A stretch of DNA of 47,859 nucleotides from Eximiradius sp. (GCA_937127445.1 CAKZLY010000022.1:1-47859); one strand, 5' to 3'. Positions 7,441 through 18,801 are shown, counted from the stretch's first letter. Notes: a model not told the origin generated them from the letters alone. Made by a program: numbers and translations.

Positions 7441-9753
7441 CTAATTAAATGAAAAATTATATATAAGATTAGCAAAATAAGTTCTTCCAGGATTAGATGG
7501 CAGATACATAGGTTTTTTCAAGTCAAAGATATTATCGCAACCAATTTGCAAAGAAAAGTTGTAGAAGAGCTCTTTTGAAACAGTTAAGTTCAAAATTGAG
7601 TATGCAGGAGCATATTCATTATCTTGGTCTAATACGTTACTGTTGTTTCTATCTTTAAAACCATAACGTCCGCGGTAAGTTCCACGAAGAAAAGCATTTA
7701 AACCATAATTTGCATTATTGTATTCAAATTTAACATTTGCAGAATGTTTTGAGCGATTCCATAATCCGCCATATTCTGAAATTTTAACTCGACGGTCGCC
7801 ATCGGTGGTAAGCATAAAAATCTTGCCTTTTTTTATATCATCGTAAGTTTCGACATCAATAGCTTCTAAGTACTGATAACCCAAAGAAAGATTAAAATTC
7901 TCAAAGAAATTAATTTTCAAATTAGCTTCCAATCCTTGTGTATAAACTTCACTTAAATTAATATACGACCATACCTGAGCACCATTGTTTTTGTTAGCAA
8001 CTGGAATTGTTTCTATCATTTCAGAAATATTATTCCTGAAAATGTTAACTTTTGTTTCGATAAATGGATTAATATCCCAAATGAAGCCAAAATTAAATGA
8101 AATTGATTTTTCTGGTTTTAAATTGCTTATTTTTCTCAAGTCAAAAATTGTATCAACAATTACACCATCATTGACAAGTTTACCAAACAGATCGTTGAAA
8201 AAAGCAACTCCAAAAACACTGTATCCTGCGATGGAATTTGTAAAGTTAAGATATAACTGCTGAAATGTAGGTGCTTTAAAACCAGAACCGACAGATCCTT
8301 TGAGCACAAATCCATCAAAAAGGCTGTAAGAGAAAGCAATCTTTGGGCTTAAATTATCAGCATAATCGCTATGCCAATCATATCTTAAGCTTGCAATCAG
8401 GTTAAGTTTTTTTGAAGCAATCCAATCTTCTTGCAAAAAAGCATAATAAGAATGAGCGTAAACTTTGCCATTATTTAATCTTTGAGCTTCGACAGATTCA
8501 TAATTGCCGCCTCCACCAAATGTTAGTATATGTTGACGGGAAATCATCCAGTTCCACTGAGTTTCTAATTTGGTCAAAGATTGAGTAAATGAGTATTTAT
8601 CATATAAAGCACCACCAATTCTATAATTATATTTCGATTCAGTCCTATATTCTGTATGATACAGGCGTGATTCTACATTGAAAAGGTCTGAATATTGATG
8701 TTTGCCAGAAATAGAAACACCATAGTCACGCAATTTGCTATTGTCATCGATAGTAAAAGTGTCAGCATTTTGACGAACATTAAAGTAGTTTTTTTGATCC
8801 TCAGTATTTATGCGCAAACCGACTTTGACAAATGTATTTGGATCAAATTTATATGTGAAATTATTATGAATAGTATAATTGACATATTCAGGCACGGCTT
8901 TTCCATAATACTCATCAGATAATTTGAAACCATCACTCGAAAGCCTATTAACAAATAAGCTGTTTGACAACTTGCCATTAAAGGAATTGATGCTATTCTC
9001 AACTCCCAAATCTAATGTATTGTATGATTCATAACGAGTATTAGTACGAATTGTAGTTGCATCCTCATTATCATCTGTTATAAGGTTTATAACACCAGCG
9101 AGCGCATTCGAACCATAAAGTGAGGATGACGGTCCTTTGATAACTTCTACTCTTTTAACATTGCCCATAGCAAAACGACGAGTATCGAGTATTCCACCAC
9201 TCCTACCAATAATAGGTTCACCGTTAATTAGAATCAGAGCATAATCTGGGTCAAGCCCTTGAATTTGAACGCCTCGACCGTGGTCTTCTACTACCACCAT
9301 TCCAAGCTCTTCACTTAAAACATTATCAAGGCGTAATCTTGAAGCAGATTTTATTGAAGAACCAGTAACAACATCAGTAGCGATTGGATTAGTTTCAATT
9401 TGTTTTGCAGTACGAGTACCGGTAACAACAACATTTTCTTTTAATCTATAAACGTCCAGCATAGTTATTTCTAATTTCAAGGGTAGCTTGTCAACTGTAA
9501 TTACAGTATCTATAGAGCGACATCCTGCTCTTGATAGTTTAAGACTGTAAGTTCCCTGTTTGACATTTTTAATAACAAAAACACCATTAATATTTGTCGA
9601 TGTTTGCATTTTAAGATCCGGGATACGTACTGAAACAGCGGAGAGCGGCTGCCCTTCTGGATTTTTAACAATGCCTTGAATTTCAGAAGATAAAGCAAAG
9701 ACTGAATTACAAAAAAGAAATGCTATTAACAAAAAAATTACTTTCATATGCAA
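7441..9753 (-). CDS. TonB-dependent receptor, probable haem uptake (HmuR-like)
   Basis: A 770-residue outer-membrane receptor. Order: signal peptide (about 1-20), a carboxypeptidase-regulatory-like beta sandwich (about 24-105: IQGIVKNPEGQPLSAVSVRI), then a short stretch with NVVVTGTRT, the plug (about 115-225, with GLDPDYALILINGEPIIGR and VEVIKGPSSSLYGSNALAG) and a 22-strand barrel ending in an aromatic-rich strand. It imports a ligand against a gradient using TonB-ExbBD energy. The hmuY gene nine bases downstream points to haem or haemin as the ligand. The first ATG (MHMKV) has no strong ribosome site; the second, six bases on, is an equal choice. No Fur-like box was identified upstream. Confidence 0.92.
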   Translation of the reverse strand: MHMKVIFLLIAFLFCNSVFALSSEIQGIVKNPEGQPLSAVSVRIPDLKMQTSTNINGVFVIKNVKQGTYSLKLSRAGCRSIDTVITVDKLPLKLEITMLDVYRLKENVVVTGTRTAKQIETNPIATDVVTGSSIKSASRLRLDNVLSEELGMVVVEDHGRGVQIQGLDPDYALILINGEPIIGRSGGILDTRRFAMGNVKRVEVIKGPSSSLYGSNALAGVINLITDDNEDATTIRTNTRYESYNTLDLGVENSINSFNGKLSNSLFVNRLSSDGFKLSDEYYGKAVPEYVNYTIHNNFTYKFDPNTFVKVGLRINTEDQKNYFNVRQNADTFTIDDNSKLRDYGVSISGKHQYSDLFNVESRLYHTEYRTESKYNYRIGGALYDKYSFTQSLTKLETQWNWMISRQHILTFGGGGNYESVEAQRLNNGKVYAHSYYAFLQEDWIASKKLNLIASLRYDWHSDYADNLSPKIAFSYSLFDGFVLKGSVGSGFKAPTFQQLYLNFTNSIAGYSVFGVAFFNDLFGKLVNDGVIVDTIFDLRKISNLKPEKSISFNFGFIWDINPFIETKVNIFRNNISEMIETIPVANKNNGAQVWSYINLSEVYTQGLEANLKINFFENFNLSLGYQYLEAIDVETYDDIKKGKIFMLTTDGDRRVKISEYGGLWNRSKHSANVKFEYNNANYGLNAFLRGTYRGRYGFKDRNNSNVLDQDNEYAPAYSILNLTVSKELFYNFSLQIGCDNIFDLKKPMYLPSNPGRTYFANLIYNFSFN

Positions 9754-9914
9754 ATATTTTGATTATACATAAATAATAGTTTAGTTGTGCTTAACATTAT
9801 TTTTAAATTATGAAAAATAAATAAAAAATCAATAAAAAAATTCAATCAAAAATAAAAATTGGGTAAAAAACTAAAAAATTTTGAAATATTTAAAATAAAA
9901 AAAATAATAATTCG

Positions 9915-9922
9915 TATTTTTG
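9915..9922 (+). promoter_or_regulatory. Possible Bacteroidota-type -7 promoter element of groESL
   Basis: TATTTTTG fits the TAnnTTTG -7 consensus used by the primary sigma factor of Bacteroidota and directly abuts the CIRCE operator. No convincing -33 TTTG/TTG was found at the normal distance; a TTTTG at 9879-9883 is too far away. HrcA bound at CIRCE would cover the start of transcription. Confidence 0.5.
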
Positions 9923-9949
9923 TTAGCACTCACTTATGTAGAGTGCTAA
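9923..9949 (+). promoter_or_regulatory. CIRCE operator (HrcA binding site)
   Basis: TTAGCACTC, nine spacer bases, GAGTGCTAA: a perfect match to the CIRCE consensus, 35 bases before the groES start. HrcA binds it and shuts off the chaperonin operon at low temperature; GroEL activity sets the level of active HrcA in known systems. The 3' end of hrcA itself is at 1-114. Confidence 0.97.
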
Positions 9950-9984
9950 TAATTATTAAAATGTAATTTAATAGGAGGTACAAT

Positions 9985-10272
9985 ATGAACTTAACACCAT
10001 TGCATGACAGAATCATCGTAAAACCTGCAAAAGCAGAAGAAGTTACCAAAGGCGGTATCATTATACCTGATACTGCAAAAGAAAAACCAATGCAAGGCGA
10101 AGTCGTTGCAGTTGGGAAGGGCAGAGTTGCTGATGATGGTAAGTTAATCCCAATGAATTTAAAAGTTGGCGACAAAGTCCTTTATGGCAAATATGCAGGC
10201 ACAGAAGTAAACATTGATGGTGAAGAATATTTAATTATGCGTGAAAGCGATGTTTTTGCAATAATTAACTAA
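9985..10272 (+). CDS. groES: Co-chaperonin GroES
   Basis: A 95-residue protein of standard length. It starts [20 protein letters not shown], has the mobile loop [16 protein letters not shown] (about 23-38), and continues [11 protein letters not shown]...[17 protein letters not shown]. It forms the seven-subunit lid on GroEL in the cytoplasm. AGGAGG lies nine bases before the ATG, and CIRCE at 9923-9949 controls it. groEL follows after 74 bases, forming the usual groES-groEL operon. Confidence 0.98.
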   Translation: MNLTPLHDRIIVKPAKAEEVTKGGIIIPDTAKEKPMQGEVVAVGKGRVADDGKLIPMNLKVGDKVLYGKYAGTEVNIDGEEYLIMRESDVFAIIN

Positions 10273-10316
10273 ACTTTTAAATAAAAATATTGTAATATAA
10301 TAATAAAAAAATTTAA

Positions 10317-11969
<1,653 letters not shown>

Positions 11970-11991
11970 TAATAGTCCGAATAATCGAAAT

Positions 11992-12025
11992 AAAAAGCTC
12001 CGCTCTGATCAGAGCGGAGCTTTTT
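11992..12025 (+). terminator. Perfect palindromic terminator of groESL
   Basis: A 34-base perfect inverted repeat, AAAAAGCTCCGCTCT on one side and AGAGCGGAGCTTTTT on the other around GATC, starts 22 bases after groEL. The A5/T5 edges let it serve both directions, so it can also stop the minus-strand gene at 12034. Confidence 0.92.
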
Positions 12026-12033
12026 ATACTCTC

Positions 12034-12312
12034 TTAATAATACCACACCCTAAAGAGTATATACCCAATATAAAATAATATAGATAAAGTAATTATAGAT
12101 GTTAAAAAAATAATTTTAGCTTTTCTTGATGTAAATACAAGTTTACCATCTTCAATATTTTTATCATTGTAATCTTTTTTATCGTTTTCGTAAGGTACTA
12201 ATTTAAAGAGTCGTCCTTTTATTAAACGCTTAGTAAGTAAAATACTTAGCACTAAAGGAATAATGATAACAATGATATACTTTAACATTTCTTTTAAAAC
12301 TTCTTCTATCAT
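12034..12312 (-). CDS. Small two-helix membrane protein, unknown function
   Basis: A 92-residue protein with two hydrophobic helices, roughly residues 10-27 (LKYIIVIIIPLVLSILLT) and 68-88 (IIFLTSIITLSILFYIGYIL). A charged cytosolic or periplasmic loop lies between them (PYENDKKDYNDKNIEDGK). No family recognised. It lies directly behind the lipoprotein gene: if that gene is read through its frameshift to 12326, only 13 bases separate the two, and AAAGG of the stop region could serve as a ribosome site. Small membrane partners of secreted toxins look like this, but that is only a possibility. Both genes lie between groEL and the groEL remnant. Confidence 0.6.
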   Translation of the reverse strand: MIEEVLKEMLKYIIVIIIPLVLSILLTKRLIKGRLFKLVPYENDKKDYNDKNIEDGKLVFTSRKAKIIFLTSIITLSILFYIGYILFRVWYY

Positions 12313-12325
12313 AACTTTTCAACCT

Positions 12326-13248
12326 TTACAATTTTAAAGATTTAATAATCAATTTTTTAATTGCAGGAGATGCAATTTTTGCAGTAGCTAAACCACCTAA
12401 GCCCCTTCCAGAACGTGATAAACAATTTCTTCTTTAGTAGGTTTTTTCACTTGATCTATCCACTTTTCAATGTCTTCAGCAGCTGACATAATAGCTCCTG
12501 CTAAATCTAGTAAAGCAACCCATCCCAATACACTACTAATTTCACTATCCTCATTTTCAGCATCGAGAACTGGGATATATCCACTCCCTGTAAAGTCAGG
12601 ATATAATCTATCGTTTACTCGAGGACCAGACCAAAACTCTCTAACTGAAATAGCAAATGAACCAACAAAATTGGTATATATTTTTTGCAATTCATTATAT
12701 GTTTCATTCTTGTATGAATTTTGAATTTCCAAAATAATTTTGTTTTTATAGCCTGTTTGGAGCATTAAATCAATTATCAAATTTGTTTTATTTGAATAGA
12801 ATGTATCATTAGTATTAATATCCAATTTGTGTTGAATAATATTTTTCAATTCTTCAACAGTAATATCTTTATCTTCAAATAACCAAAAGGTAGAGTACAT
12901 CCCACCAAAATACCTTGTTTTATAATCTTTTATTGGATTAAAAAAACTTAATGATGGAACGGAACTCTTAAAAGTATTAAGTAAGCGTAATCCTGTTGTT
13001 TCCCAGAATCTATCTCTATTAGACAAATAATAGTTATGAAATGCAATAGAATCGATATTATGAATCTCATTCACTACTGGGTTTATCATTAAATTATGCC
13101 ATTCACCAGATTGTGAAACAAACAATGAATCAGCTTCCAAATTTTCTTCTTGGATGATCGCGCCTAGGATAGATTGATTTGAAGTTATGTTTTCATTCTT
13201 TCCGCAAGAACTAAATGATAAAATCATTAATAAGAAAGATACATACAT
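12326..13248 (-). pseudogene. Accessory lipoprotein with an apparent frameshift near its 3' end
   Basis: The open frame 12397-13248 gives 283 residues: a short lipoprotein signal (MYVSFLLMILSFSSC), a polar body (HNYYLSNRDRFWETTG...) and a hydrophobic small-residue helix (VLGWVALLDLAGAI) near residue 240, ending VLEGA. The -1 frame is open from there to TAA at 12326-12328 and reads GLGGLATAKIASPAIKKL followed by IIKSLKL. Adding one G to the GGGG run at 12402-12405 joins them as VLEGGLGGLAT. So either a base was lost, or the run was under-read; a programmed slip is less likely, since the site is not a standard slippery heptamer. No positive residues precede the signal core and no clear ribosome site is seen, so the start is uncertain. 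Function unknown. Confidence 0.55.
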
Positions 13249-13414
13249 TTGTGATTTGTGATTATCATAATAACACCTGTAATTATTTAAACAAATACTT
13301 ACTTGTGCTTTGAGTTTATTAATATTTTTTTATTCGCCAAATGCTTTTTCATGATTTTCTGATAATCATTTTAAATTAAGTTGTATCTTGATGAAATTAT
13401 CATTAAAGAAATAG

Positions 13415-13594
13415 AAAGAAGGTGAACTCGTATTGGATTTTGATTCTGGAACAAAAGAATAAATTAATTTATGCGAAACTGCCGTAATCGACTAAACTAA
13501 GGTTAGCTGCGTTGCTTTGGAAAACGTTGCATCAGTTGCAAGCCTTATGCTGACAACAGAAAAAATAATAGTTGAAAAACCTAAAAAAGAAAAA
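13415..13594 (+). pseudogene. Remnant of a second groEL 3' end
   Basis: This stretch aligns without gaps to groEL 11754-11933. By hand count 13481-13594 matches at about 103 of 114 positions and 13415-13480 at about 41 of 66. Read in the groEL frame it gives KEGELVLDFDSGTKE, stop, INLCETAVID, stop, TKVSCVALENVASVASLM, clearly related to groEL's [15 protein letters not shown]...[22 protein letters not shown]. Two in-frame stops (TAA at 13460-13462 and 13493-13495) and no start show that it is dead. It is on the same strand as groEL. The 13249-13414 stretch before it shows nothing else. See the finding on its origin. Confidence 0.9.
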
Positions 13595-13616
13595 CGTAAC
13601 TATTGTGTTACGTTTT
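13591..13616. terminator. Hairpin between the groEL remnant and purA
   Basis: AAAACGTAAC (13591-13600) pairs with GTTACGTTTT (13607-13616) over a six-base loop, followed by more T on the plus strand and by T-rich sequence on the minus strand. It lies 34 bases past the purA stop codon and is probably the purA terminator. Confidence 0.7.
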
Positions 13617-13649
13617 TTTATATTTTAGTAAATTAAATAAAGTCTGAAA

Positions 13650-14972
<1,323 letters not shown>

Positions 14973-15581
14973 TCAATTAATATAAAGTTTATTTTCAGTA
15001 ATATATTCTTCCACTTCTTCTGGGACTAAACCCGAAATACTTTCCTTGTTTTTTAATTTTTCGCGAATTTGAGTTGCTGTTATGTTAATAATTGGAGCGT
15101 CAATTAAATGAATTTTATCTAAGTAATGTCCCAATATCACCTTAATATTTTGCTGTAAATAAGAATTATCAATATCTGGACGACGAACGATACAAACATT
15201 TGAGTTAGCAAGAATTTCTTCCCAGTTTTTCCATTTGTCGAATGCAATTGCTTGATCGGCACCGATTAGTAAATAAAAATCATCTTCGGAATGAATGTTT
15301 TTTAGAAAAACAATCGTATCAATTGTATAAGAAACACCACCTTTGACAATTTCATAATCCAAAACTTCAACATTTTTAAACGTTTTCAGTGCTAATTTAA
15401 GCATAAAAAGCCTATCGTAATCAGTAGCTTGATAAACTGAAAAGTTTTTTTTAAAGGGTGAAATAGCAGCTGGGACGACATAGCACTTATCAATCTGCAT
15501 ATGAGAAATAAATTTTTCAAGCATTACTAAATGCCCATTATGCACAGGGTTAAAAGTGCCGCCGAAAATACCAACTTTCAT
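14973..15581 (-). CDS. nadD: Nicotinate-nucleotide adenylyltransferase
   Basis: A 202-residue nucleotidyltransferase of the NAD pathway, making deamido-NAD from nicotinate mononucleotide and ATP. The start GIFGGTFNPVHNGHL carries the GGTFNPxHxGH motif with its two catalytic histidines. The end has TATQIREKL, the usual ISxTxIR motif with small changes, and the body includes LLIGADQAIAFDKWKNWEEI, typical for NadD. Purine and NAD genes here form one small minus-strand group with purA. Confidence 0.95.
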   Translation of the reverse strand: MKVGIFGGTFNPVHNGHLVMLEKFISHMQIDKCYVVPAAISPFKKNFSVYQATDYDRLFMLKLALKTFKNVEVLDYEIVKGGVSYTIDTIVFLKNIHSEDDFYLLIGADQAIAFDKWKNWEEILANSNVCIVRRPDIDNSYLQQNIKVILGHYLDKIHLIDAPIINITATQIREKLKNKESISGLVPEEVEEYITENKLYIN

Positions 15582-15632
15582 TTTCTAATCTTTCGTAATA
15601 ATAATAGCAAAAATAACAAATACTATTCATTA

Positions 15633-15665
15633 TAAAAAAGAGAGACATAAAAATTATGCCTCTCT
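15633..15665 (-). terminator. Intrinsic terminator of tnaA
   Basis: On the minus strand a 12-base stem (AGAGAGGCATAA against TTATGTCTCTCT, one mismatch) is followed by six T. It begins about 40 bases past the tnaA stop codon. Confidence 0.8.
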
Positions 15666-15703
15666 AAATAAAATATTTAGCATTCAATTTTAAAAATTTT
15701 ATA

Positions 15704-17077
15704 TTAGTCGATATATTCCATTTTAACAGTAAAATGACGTAAAAATTCTGCTTCCCATACAATTTTCATCTTCTTAAGGTTATCTCTATTCTTATATGCT
15801 TCAATAACTGCTTCGGCTATATAGTCAAGATGATTTTGAGTATAAACACGGCGGGGAATTGCAAGTCGAACAAGTTCCATTTCTGGTGCTATATGGTTGC
15901 CGTTATGATCTTTTTTGCCAAACATAACGGAACCAATTTCCACAGTTCTGACACCACTAATTCGATATATTTCGTTTGCAATAGATTGACCTGGGAAAAA
16001 TTCTGGTGCAACATGTGGAGCAAAACGCTTTGCATCTAAATATACACCGTGCCCACCTGTTGGTTCAATAATAGGAACACCTGCTTCGAGTAATTTATTG
16101 CCTAAATATTCGATTTGGCCAATTCTATATTCCAGGTAGTTTTCATTCAATACTTCTTCGAAGCCAACAGCAAGAGCTTCTAAATCGCGTCGAGCTAAAC
16201 CACCATAAGTAGGAAAACCTTCTGTAACAATAAGAATTGTGCGTGCTTTTTCGGCAATCTTATCGTCATTTGTTGCAATAAAACCGCCAGTATTAGATAA
16301 ACCATCTTTTTTAGCACTCATAGTGGCACCATCAGCGTAAGAGAACATTTCTTGAGCAATTTCTAAAATTGATTTATCTTGGTAGCCTTTTTCTCTCTTT
16401 TTGATGAAATAGGCATTTTCAGCAAAACGACAACAATCTATGTAAAATGGAATACCATATTTACTTAACACTTCTTTAGTTTTGCGTATATTTTCCATCG
16501 ACACGGGCTGCCCACCACCACTATTATTAGTTACAGTAATCATACTTAATGGAATATTTTCAGCGCCATATTTTTTAATTACTTCTTCGAGTTTATCAAT
16601 ATCTATATTCCCTTTGAAATCATAATGAAAAGCTGGATTCTTTCCATTTTCATTTAGTAAGTCAAGAGCAATTCCATTATTATATTCGATATTGCCGCGA
16701 GTTGTATCAAAATGTGTATTATTTGGGATATATTTTCCTTTAACATCAAAACATTGGAACAGAATACGTTCAGCAGCTCTCCCTTGGTGAGTTGGGATAA
16801 TGTGTTTAAATCCAGTTATCTTTTTAACAATATTTTCGAATTTGTAGTAGCTTCTTGAACCTGCATATGCTTCATCTGAATCCATCAATGCTGCCCATTG
16901 TTTGCTGCTCATCGCGGTAGTACCACTATCAGTTAAAAGATCAATTGTAATTTGTTCAGATTTTAAATAAAATGGATTGTAAAAAGCATCTTTTAAATAT
17001 TTTTCTCTTTCTTGAACAGTAGTTATAGGAATTTCTTCAACAGTTTTAATCTTAAATGGCTCAATTTTTGTCTTCAT
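15704..17077 (-). CDS. tnaA: Tryptophanase
   Basis: A 457-residue PLP enzyme of the beta-eliminating lyase family (tryptophanase / tyrosine phenol-lyase). PLP lysine is Lys257 in MSAKKDG; Asp214 and Arg217 of YIDCCRFAENAYF bind the cofactor; IDLLTDSG and THQGR are conserved. The length lets Citrobacter tyrosine phenol-lyase numbering be used. At position 381, where the phenol-lyase has Arg, this protein has Ile (TVEIGS); at 448 His (LRHFT) replaces Phe; at 124 Asp (FDTT) replaces Thr. All three match tryptophanase. The reaction splits tryptophan into indole, pyruvate and ammonia. GGTGA precedes the ATG. No tnaC-like leader ORF was found in the 144 bases upstream, so E. coli-type attenuation is not indicated. 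It is monocistronic. Confidence 0.92.
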   Translation of the reverse strand: MKTKIEPFKIKTVEEIPITTVQEREKYLKDAFYNPFYLKSEQITIDLLTDSGTTAMSSKQWAALMDSDEAYAGSRSYYKFENIVKKITGFKHIIPTHQGRAAERILFQCFDVKGKYIPNNTHFDTTRGNIEYNNGIALDLLNENGKNPAFHYDFKGNIDIDKLEEVIKKYGAENIPLSMITVTNNSGGGQPVSMENIRKTKEVLSKYGIPFYIDCCRFAENAYFIKKREKGYQDKSILEIAQEMFSYADGATMSAKKDGLSNTGGFIATNDDKIAEKARTILIVTEGFPTYGGLARRDLEALAVGFEEVLNENYLEYRIGQIEYLGNKLLEAGVPIIEPTGGHGVYLDAKRFAPHVAPEFFPGQSIANEIYRISGVRTVEIGSVMFGKKDHNGNHIAPEMELVRLAIPRRVYTQNHLDYIAEAVIEAYKNRDNLKKMKIVWEAEFLRHFTVKMEYID

Positions 17078-17180
17078 TTATCACCCATTAAATATTTTTA
17101 ATTTTGTTAAAAATAGAAAAGCAAATTAATTATTATTTTACTTAAATCAAATCAATTATTTTATTGAAGGATACATAAAT

Positions 17181-17208
17181 AAAAAGCCCGCTAATAAGCG
17201 GGCTTTTT
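17181..17208 (-). terminator. Terminator at the end of the long fsa operon
   Basis: GCCCGCT and AGCGGGC pair over AATA (17186-17203), with A5 and T5 at the edges that extend the stem. It lies 14 bases past the fsa stop and could act in both directions. Confidence 0.9.
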
Positions 17209-17221
17209 TGAAATTATCATC

Positions 17222-17896
17222 TTATAAACTCATAAATTTTTGTTTTTCTGTTTGCATTTTATCGTAATCTGCTAAAAACTTTTCCAAGCCCAAATTAGTA
17301 AGCGGATGTGCTATGGACTGCATAAGAACCTTGTATGGAACGGTAGCAATATCCGCGCCAGCGAGTGCTGCATCAACAATATGTTGAGGATGTCTAATTG
17401 AGGCAGCAATAATTAAGCTATCGTAACCTTGGACATCCCATATTTCACATACTTCATCTAAAACTTGTTTGGAACTTGAAGCGATGTCGTCAAGTCGTCC
17501 CATAAAGACAGAAACATACGAAGCACCTGCATTTGCAGCGGCTATAGCCTGAGTTGTGCTAAAAACAAGAGTAACATTTGTAGGAATATTACGAGCAGAT
17601 AATTGACGCACTGCTGCTAAACCCCCAGGTATCATAGGAATTTTGATAGTAGCCTCAGGAAACCAGCTCAAAATTTCATCAGCTTCTCGAAGCATTCCGT
17701 TAGTATCAGTTGAAATAACTTCCACTGATAAATGTCCGCCAATAGTCTCATAAATTTCGAGAATTCGTTTTTTAATATCTACCGATGGATCTTCAAGAGC
17801 AAGCAGCGAAGGATTGGTTGTTACACCACTGACAAAACCTAATTTTGCACACTCGCGAATATGCTCAATATTTGCAGTATCAACGTATAATTCCAT
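17222..17896 (-). CDS. fsa: Fructose-6-phosphate aldolase / transaldolase-like protein
   Basis: A 224-residue member of the short (FSA/TalC) transaldolase subfamily. It begins MELYVDTANIEHI, has GVTTNPSLL at 24-32, the Schiff-base Lys85 in TIKIPMIPGG, NVTLVFSTTQA and SVFMGRLDD, then IIAASIRHP. These enzymes either move dihydroxyacetone units in the pentose phosphate pathway or cleave fructose 6-phosphate; sequence by eye does not settle which. Cytoplasmic. AAGGTG precedes the ATG. It is the last gene of a long minus-strand run and is followed by a strong terminator. Confidence 0.93.
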   Translation of the reverse strand: MELYVDTANIEHIRECAKLGFVSGVTTNPSLLALEDPSVDIKKRILEIYETIGGHLSVEVISTDTNGMLREADEILSWFPEATIKIPMIPGGLAAVRQLSARNIPTNVTLVFSTTQAIAAANAGASYVSVFMGRLDDIASSSKQVLDEVCEIWDVQGYDSLIIAASIRHPQHIVDAALAGADIATVPYKVLMQSIAHPLTNLGLEKFLADYDKMQTEKQKFMSL

Positions 17897-17923
17897 TTTT
17901 CACCTTATAATATATCTGAAAAA

Positions 17924-18127
17924 TTACACCTTTTTTTCGTTCACAAGTCGCACAAAATGCTCGAAACTTCTGTCATAAGTTCGTTCAGCGCTATTTGGGA
18001 AGAAACAAGCAGGCAACTGACGGGACCGCCTATGATATACGATGCATTCACAACATATTCCTTTTCTTGAACAAGGTTCGTATGAGCAATTACACATTTG
18101 CAAATTTCTTTCTTTTTTGCATTCCAT
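17924..18127 (-). CDS. DUF6485-family small Cys-rich protein
   Basis: A 67-residue protein with six cysteines near the N-terminus: [20 protein letters not shown] then [12 protein letters not shown], followed by LPACFFP and [12 protein letters not shown]. The pattern matches a small conserved family that I know as DUF6485, of unknown function; the cysteines look like a metal or Fe-S site. It starts four bases past the rsmG stop, so it is translated with the operon. fsa follows after 27 bases. Confidence 0.75.
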   Translation of the reverse strand: MECKKERNLQMCNCSYEPCSRKGICCECIVYHRRSRQLPACFFPNSAERTYDRSFEHFVRLVNEKKV

Positions 18128-18130
18128 AGA

Positions 18131-18793
18131 CTATTCCATTTTTCTTATGTAAACAATCTTTTTGTCATCTTCTTTAAATTTCGGATAACCGAAGAAATCA
18201 ATATTCATAACATTAAAGTTGAGTGAAGGAAATTTTTTCATTGCAGTATTTAATTCTTCCGAAATATCTCCTCCTTTATAAAAAACAAAATTAGCATTTT
18301 TTTTTGCAATTGGCATAGACCAAGTTAGCAAATCGCTAATTTTTGTTACCGCCCGGGCAAAAATGAAATCAAAGTATTCAAAATACTTATCGTTTTGAGC
18401 CAGATTTTCAACTCTCATAGAAATTGCTTCAATGTTACGAAGGCCAGTATGCTTTGCGAGCATATTAGTAATTTTAATTTTTTTAGCAATCGAGTCGATA
18501 AGAAGTATAGATATGTTTCCAGCAGCAATTGCAATTGGTATTCCTGGCAAACCACCACCAGTTCCAATATCCAAACATCGCGACCTTGCAGGTACTTCAA
18601 TATATTTTAAAAGCGAAATGCTATGCAGAATATGGTTTTCTAACACATTTTCTTCATCTTTTCGACTTATAAGATTAACTTGTTTATTCCAATAAACTAA
18701 TTCTTTAGCATAACGTTCAATACGTTCTAACTGTTCTTTATCAAGAACTATTCCATTACCTGATGCTATTGTCCAAAATTCAGTTAAATCCAT
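18131..18793 (-). CDS. rsmG: 16S rRNA (guanine527-N7)-methyltransferase RsmG
   Basis: A 220-residue SAM methyltransferase. The N-terminal helices contain LVYWNKQVNLISRKDEENVL and NHILHSI, typical for RsmG; the SAM loop is LDIGTGGGLPGIPIAI (about 74-89), and RAVTKISDL and FVFYKGGDISEEL follow. It adds a methyl group to N7 of G527 in 16S rRNA; in other bacteria its loss gives low-level streptomycin resistance. It lies eight bases after the M23-like gene and four before the DUF6485 gene. Confidence 0.95.
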   Translation of the reverse strand: MDLTEFWTIASGNGIVLDKEQLERIERYAKELVYWNKQVNLISRKDEENVLENHILHSISLLKYIEVPARSRCLDIGTGGGLPGIPIAIAAGNISILLIDSIAKKIKITNMLAKHTGLRNIEAISMRVENLAQNDKYFEYFDFIFARAVTKISDLLTWSMPIAKKNANFVFYKGGDISEELNTAMKKFPSLNFNVMNIDFFGYPKFKEDDKKIVYIRKME

Positions 18794-18801
18794 ATTAAAA
18801 T

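Noticed and set aside
9930-10175. Open frame antisense to groES and its operator
   Set aside because: It is a shadow of groES in another frame, with no start signal, and it crosses the CIRCE operator.
11992-12025. Perfect palindrome after groEL as a recombination or attachment site
   Set aside because: Position, GC-rich stem and T-run explain it as a bidirectional terminator, and no copy of it is found beside the groEL remnant.
12397-12412. Programmed -1 frameshift in the lipoprotein gene
   Set aside because: The site A GGG GCT is not a standard slippery heptamer and no strong stem follows; mutation or a read error is simpler. Kept only as an option in the finding.
15704-17077. Tyrosine phenol-lyase as the name for tnaA
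   Set aside because: Residues 124, 381 and 448 are those of tryptophanase.
17078-17221. tnaC-like leader peptide upstream of tnaA
   Set aside because: No small frame with a Trp codon and a Pro end was found; the stretch holds the fsa terminator and AT-rich DNA.
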